A DNA stretch of 64,000 nucleotides. Origin: Massospora cicadina (taxonomy: Eukaryota; Entomophthoromycota; Entomophthoromycetes; Entomophthorales; Entomophthoraceae). The stretch is from assembly GCA_022478985.1 (NCBI GenBank), contig JAKSZP010014937.1:1-64000 (forward strand), in the 5' to 3' direction. The position numbers and the translations under genes were made by a program. Numbering within the stretch: the first letter of the stretch is position 1; every line of letters starts with the position of its first letter. Below the pieces are notes generated by a model that saw nothing but the letters and a program-made list of their open reading frames with translations, did not search any database and was not told the origin of the DNA. Shown piece by piece: positions 59,703 through 64,000 of this stretch.

Positions 59703-59866
59703 CATTACCCCCCCCCACCATCTAAACATGGCCCAGCACATCCCTTTACATTCCTACATCTCATCCACATCTGAATATTTCTTTTGGGCTTGCAGTGACA
59801 AAGGTCACATAATTTGTCCCCTCTGCCATGAGTTAGACCACTGTTGAATGGTGACTGGACCTAAAT

Positions 59867-60662
59867 TGTTGGTGATTATGTACCAAAAATATTCTAAGTA
59901 TATTAAAACTTGAGATCTGTGGCCTAGAAATTCCACTTAATAATATTTAACTATGATAACATGGGCTTGAGGGCCTTGTTGGTTAAGTTTAACTTAATAT
60001 TAATAGTCAACTTAATGACTCAGGCACGTGAGCTTTGTTGGTCTATTTTAAATTAGTCTTAATGTTGATTGAGTTTTCAATCAAGTTAATTACTAATTAG
60101 TGGTATGAATCACCTTGGTATGTGCTGCCAATTGCTTGAGAAAGAGATTAATTCAGCTATTTACAAACGCATCTGAAATGCTGTCTTTAGAATATTGATG
60201 AAATTAACACTGACCCTGAGGCTGTGCAAGATGCCCTGAGTCAAGAGGATTGTAGATCCTTAAATGAACATTATACGTGTTCCTCTGGCCAAGTGCCATT
60301 AAAAATGAGGCGTCATGGATAAGATGTGATTAACATCAAACCCTATAAATTATCTCAAAGTTGATACTAATAAAGTACAATCAACTCTTACCACTAGTTC
60401 ATAGTTTAATCTATAAGCTTTTTTGTATTTAAAAACTTTACATTGTATTAAGTTGAGAATTTACTTAGGATCATAAAGATCAGGGAAGCGTGCCATTGTC
60501 TAAGTAATGACAGAATAATACATCTTCAAGTGTTATTATCAAGGAGCTATATCTTGAGCTATAGTCATCATCTGGTCTATTGTCACCATACAATAGACGT
60601 TTGAAACTCCACCATACTGCAGAAGAAGAACCAGCCATCCAAAGTAGGCCAAAAATCTAACA
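59867..60662. mobile_element. Solo LTR, family L6 (second copy)
   Basis: 796 nt, TGTTGGTG to CTAACA. Reverse homologue of 34035-34822. Contains CTATAAATT and a poly(A)-signal-like region. Interrupts element E; no clear TSD. Confidence 0.65.
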
Positions 60663-61765
60663 ACTACACAAAAAACAGGTCAAAATAATTCAAACCCTGC
60701 AAACATGGCCAAATCCACCCCTGAGGCCACACCAACAGCGTTTGAGTGGGGATTTTTGCTGCCCCCCACCCCCAGGTAGTGCACTTAATGAATCAGTAAC
60801 AAAATCAAGCAACTAAAATCCAAGCTGGCCAAATCCAAACCATGCAATTTACACCTATGTCAACCAATTAGGAGTAGGTTAGGACCCATGTTCAATCCAA
60901 AAAAGCTTCTACCCCAAAACTTACCCAACAACAGACATCTACCACCAAATCTTCTTGAGTCAACCAAAATCTCTGGAACTTATTTATAAAGTGACTTAAG
61001 CTGGTGAAATTGTCCCACCACTGGGTTATCCAATTAATTTAAAACTTTAATTGAATTTGGACTTTGATGCCCCAGCCCCAACCAATCAATATATCCCCAA
61101 ACCTAATTCTATCCCTTTCAAAACAACCCACCAGCTTGCTGAGGCCTTGATGGCCTCACCTAAAGATTATCATCTTTGCAGAACAGTGGAAAAATCTGTA
61201 GCAGAATTAAAAAAGGCTGTACCCCATTGTTCCCCCGATCTTCCTCCTATTGCAAAAGAGAAATCACATGCCTCTATGAAACTGCCACCACTGCTGTCAA
61301 ACGTGTTGCTGAACTGATAGATTTATCCCCATACACACATATCACCAGAGCCATTATTTAGAAATCAGCCCAACTTTATGATGCCTGCATCCAAGCTGAA
61401 CACCATGTTGTTAAACTTATATAGGCTTTGATTCAGGCCTATATTGTTGATCTCTACAACTATCTACTTCACCTCAGCCCTCATTCTGCAGATGCTCCAA
61501 CCCTCTTGCTCTCAGCATTGATCTACCTCTTCAATGCTGAACATAATGATGATCCACCTGATCCCCCTCCCCTCTGCCATAGTAGATAAGTGTCTCACCA
61601 CTGTGCTATCTGGTAGATTGTTTTCTCATTTCTTTTGTGTTTTCTGCTGCTTGATAAGGGCAGTCAGTTCATTGTTTTTTAGTTGGTTTAGTTTTGGAGT
61701 TTCTGTTTCAGTATTGTCTGTCCCCTGGTCAGCTTGCTTTGGTTAAATAAATAAAAAACAGTAAA
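60663..61765 (+). pseudogene. E copy 2, 3' part
   Basis: Contains an open frame at 61051-61317 (TTHQLAEALMASPKDYHLCR, then SVAELKKAVPH) that aligns with 31640-31740 minus in copy 1. Role unknown; not part of the LINE ORF1 at 20196. Ends in the LINE-like tail near 61712-61765. Confidence 0.5.
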
Positions 61766-62681
61766 ATATTGTATTGGCATCCAACTTTATTAACTATAAG
61801 AAATTTTAATAGGTTATGTCAGGAAGTGCAATAAATGAAGAATGTAAGTTTCCTGGACCTACAAGATTGTGAGTTAAAGAAAAGTAAGTTAAAATCATTT
61901 TTTCTTTATTTAATCCTTTGTTTGTAACATAAGTGTTCCTATACCTTTATCCAATTGCAATGAAACTTTGATGAGTTGTTGCATGCACACCTACAAAAAT
62001 TTTGAAGTGGTACATCTATTTTCAAAGTATAGAATAAAAAGGATACAGGTAACAAGTGAAAATCTTAAATGTTTTTAATGGTAATCAGTATATCGTTACA
62101 GCTGAGTTGGTTATTTGTTGATTTGATAGCTTCAATGGTTTTTCCAAAAAGTTGGTGGTTTTAGGTTAGTTAATAATCTTGATGGTTTTAGTAAAGGATT
62201 AATGATTGGTTGAAGCAATAAGTCAATTGGTTTTGGTTAGTTGGTGGTTTTGTTGTTGCTTCATTAAGTTTAGTTTAGGTTTATTAAGCGGTTGGCAATT
62301 ATTGCTTTGGTATATTTGATGGTTTAGCTAAGCAGTTTATTGGTTTATCTAGGATTTAAAATCTAAAATACCTAATTCAAATCATTTGTTTATTTCCATG
62401 AGCAATGCTAGGTAATACCACAATCTATCTATAATATTTATATATAATATAAAATGGAAAAGGATGTGTGTAAGTACATATGAAAATATTAATCTGATTG
62501 GGCAGTGGCTATTCTTAGGCAATGCATTATATTGGTAGAACAATTCTGATTGGTTAAACGGTGGCCATGCTCAGATAGTGCATTAAATAATAAGTACTTA
62601 TAATGTTAAAGAAAATCATTTAAATTTCAAAAGACAATTCCATTTAACTTATATAATTGTGAAAATCTATACATATATATA
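61766..62681. repeat. AT-rich dispersed repeat with Helitron-like ends
   Basis: 61780-62090 matches 33030-33420. GCAATGCTAGGTAATACCAC near 62401 is directly followed by TCTATCTATAATATT and AAAATGGAAAAGG near 62423-62463, like a Helitron 3' end abutting another's 5' end. No coding sequence. Confidence 0.5.
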
Positions 62682-64000
62682 TTTTTTAGTACTAGATGGT
62701 CCCAACCTGAGGGGGATTCATTGATGTTTATTGAATTATGCCTGGGCTCCTAAGAGCCTGAGGTGAGGAGGGGAGGGAGGAGGCATCGAGAAAGAGAGGG
62801 GGTTTGCGCGCCAGAGCCGTGCTGCAGTGACAACTGAGTGGGGGAGGGTTGGCGACATAGTGCAGACCTTCAGGGCCATCTCAAAGTGTACCTGAAAGTG
62901 GGTGATCATGTGTGGAAGGGTCCACACCTGCTGGTCAAAGGCAGCACAAAGAAAGGAGTTATGGATGGTCCAGATGGCTGTGGCATAGGCGAGGACACAG
63001 AGGGGTCAGTGGCAACCAGGCAATGTCTGCTCGAACATGAGGTCTTGCACAGGGTGTCCAGACCAGGGCTGAGCATGGAGGAGCGCGCGGGCCTTTGGAC
63101 AAAATGCGGCGACACCTGGACAGGTGAAAAAACGATGGAGGTGGGAGTCAATAGGCTCCACACAGCGGGGGCAGCTTCAGTGCTGGAAGGTAGGGCCAGT
63201 CCAGTCCCCTGTCCTTTATGAACAGTGGAGCACCCTCCATAAGGTGTTGTGCACCTTTGCTGACAGGATGGGGTGATAGACGTCCTTCCACAATTCCTTA
63301 AGGTCAAATCTCACGGAGGGAGGGAGGAGATCAAGGAGTCTTGGGCGGATGGGAGGACGATCTTGGGGGTTGAGGCGAGTTGTGACAACTTGTCCATTGT
63401 ACACAATTGCATGGCGACGGGGGCTGAGGCCAGGGCCTTCCCTTCTGTATGGGAAGGCATGGTGGATCCGCGCGCCTACTCGTTTCAGGGCAAGGAGAAC
63501 CTGGTTTCAGTAGAGGGATGAGGATGGTTTCAGGCAATGGCCTGGGTGGTTTGTGAGCCACTCCCCCAATGAGGTCAGAGATGCTCTAGGAAGACCCAGA
63601 GCTGCTGACACTGACTGGCGGAGGGCGGGCGCCCATTGGGGCATGGGGTCGCGTCCCAGCAGACAATTGGCCATAGGAACTTCAGGAAAATTGTGGTGGC
63701 GTGGGATCGCGTGTCCAGAAGCCCTAGGCCCCCTTCATTGCAGGGCTGGGCAATGGTTGAGAGGGCCATTGGTGGATGGTTTGAGCCCCAGATCCAACAG
63801 CGGAGGAGTACATTGAGCCGCATATAAAAGGCATCTGTGAATGGGCAGACGTGCGCTAGGAAACAGACTTTGGAGAGGAGGAACACATTGGCCATCAGAG
63901 CTCGACCCTGGGGGTGATGTGCCACCAGTTCCAGCTGGCAATCCTGGAGTTAACTGCTGCGAGGAGCAAGTCCTCATTGTCTTTTAGCGCAGCTCCTTGT
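62682..64000 (-). mobile_element. Second LINE, 3' part (runs off the window)
   Basis: Minus strand, GC-rich. The 3' end reads GGTTGGGACCATCTAGTACT then A run and TA repeats. This terminus is the source of the three micro-insertions. Different 3' end from the LINE at 20095-25366, but related ORF2. Confidence 0.9.
62736..63977 (-). pseudogene. Second LINE ORF2, C-terminal part
   Basis: 63575-63925 reads ALMANVFLLSKVCFLAHVCP and NEGGLGLLDTRSHATTIFLK, matching the region after the RT of the first LINE (VVLANSMLLSKVWFGAH.. GGMGLLDFKAH). The further C-terminal part (63216-63404, LKELWKDVYHPILSAKVHN) is in other frames, so several frameshifts are present. RT and endonuclease lie outside the window. 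Confidence 0.85.

Larger units (their letters stand above)
45087..61765 (+). mobile_element. Element E copy 2, opened by three LTR insertions
   Basis: Pieces 45087-45678, 53576-53683, 59703-59866 and 60663-61765 join to about 1.94 kb, matching the 1.92 kb of copy 1 (31086-33005). The 3' end carries the LINE-like tail (CTGTCCCCTGGTCAGCTTGC, then AATAAATAAAA). Insertions in order along the element: G4, G5 and an L6 LTR. Confidence 0.7.

Noticed and set aside
1..64000. CRISPR arrays, prokaryotic operons, rRNA genes
   Set aside because: None seen. Repeats are transposon-derived and genes have spliceosomal introns.

Overview
The window looks like a piece of a very large, transposon-choked eukaryotic nuclear genome, most likely fungal. 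The one host gene I can support is split by seven introns, most of them only 31-47 nt long. Almost everything else is LTR retrotransposons, LINEs, SINEs and AT-rich repeat spacer. A lineage with huge genomes and tiny introns (for example an early-diverging fungus) would fit, but I cannot name the organism. No rRNA, bacterial-type operon or CRISPR is present.

Layout. 1-1783: right end of a minus-strand LTR element (family G5). 1784-3331: AT-rich repeat with two retroposons, a tRNA-derived SINE at 2417 and a 7SL/Alu-like one at 3159. 3332-6590: a unique, CpG-containing island with an apparently intact FANCL ubiquitin ligase gene (4325-5771). 6591-10693: AT-rich dispersed repeat ('spacer S'). 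10699-30934: Gypsy element G1 (minus). A second Gypsy element G2 (16414-27607, minus) is nested in its gag, and a full-length LINE (20095-25366, plus) is nested in G2's reverse transcriptase. G1's 5' LTR also holds a SINE and a solo LTR. 31086-33005: an ORF1-only LINE derivative ('E', minus). 33006-45086: spacer S with three solo LTRs, three SINEs and micro-insertions of LINE ends. 45087-61765: a second E copy (plus), opened by Gypsy G4 (45679-53575), chromovirus G5 (53684-59702) and a solo LTR (59867-60662). G4's left LTR is itself hit by a fold-back mariner. 62682-64000: 3' part of a second LINE (minus).

How it fits together. Target-site duplications (TSDs) and uninterrupted paralogous sites let the order of insertion be read. 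G1 came before G2, and G2 before the LINE. E came before G4, and G4 before the mariner; E also came before G5. Several SINEs and E end in the same 3' tail as the LINE, so the LINE machinery probably mobilised them. The coding parts of all Gypsy elements and LINEs carry stops or frameshifts, so no autonomous element in the window looks alive.

Most unusual points: a collagen-like Gly-X-Y tract in G1 Gag; a dUTPase-like domain between protease and RT in three Gypsy elements; HAL1-like ORF1-only LINE derivatives; an Alu/7SL-like SINE; LINE insertions only 15-47 nt long with clean TSDs; and an animal-type mariner fold-back in the middle of an LTR.
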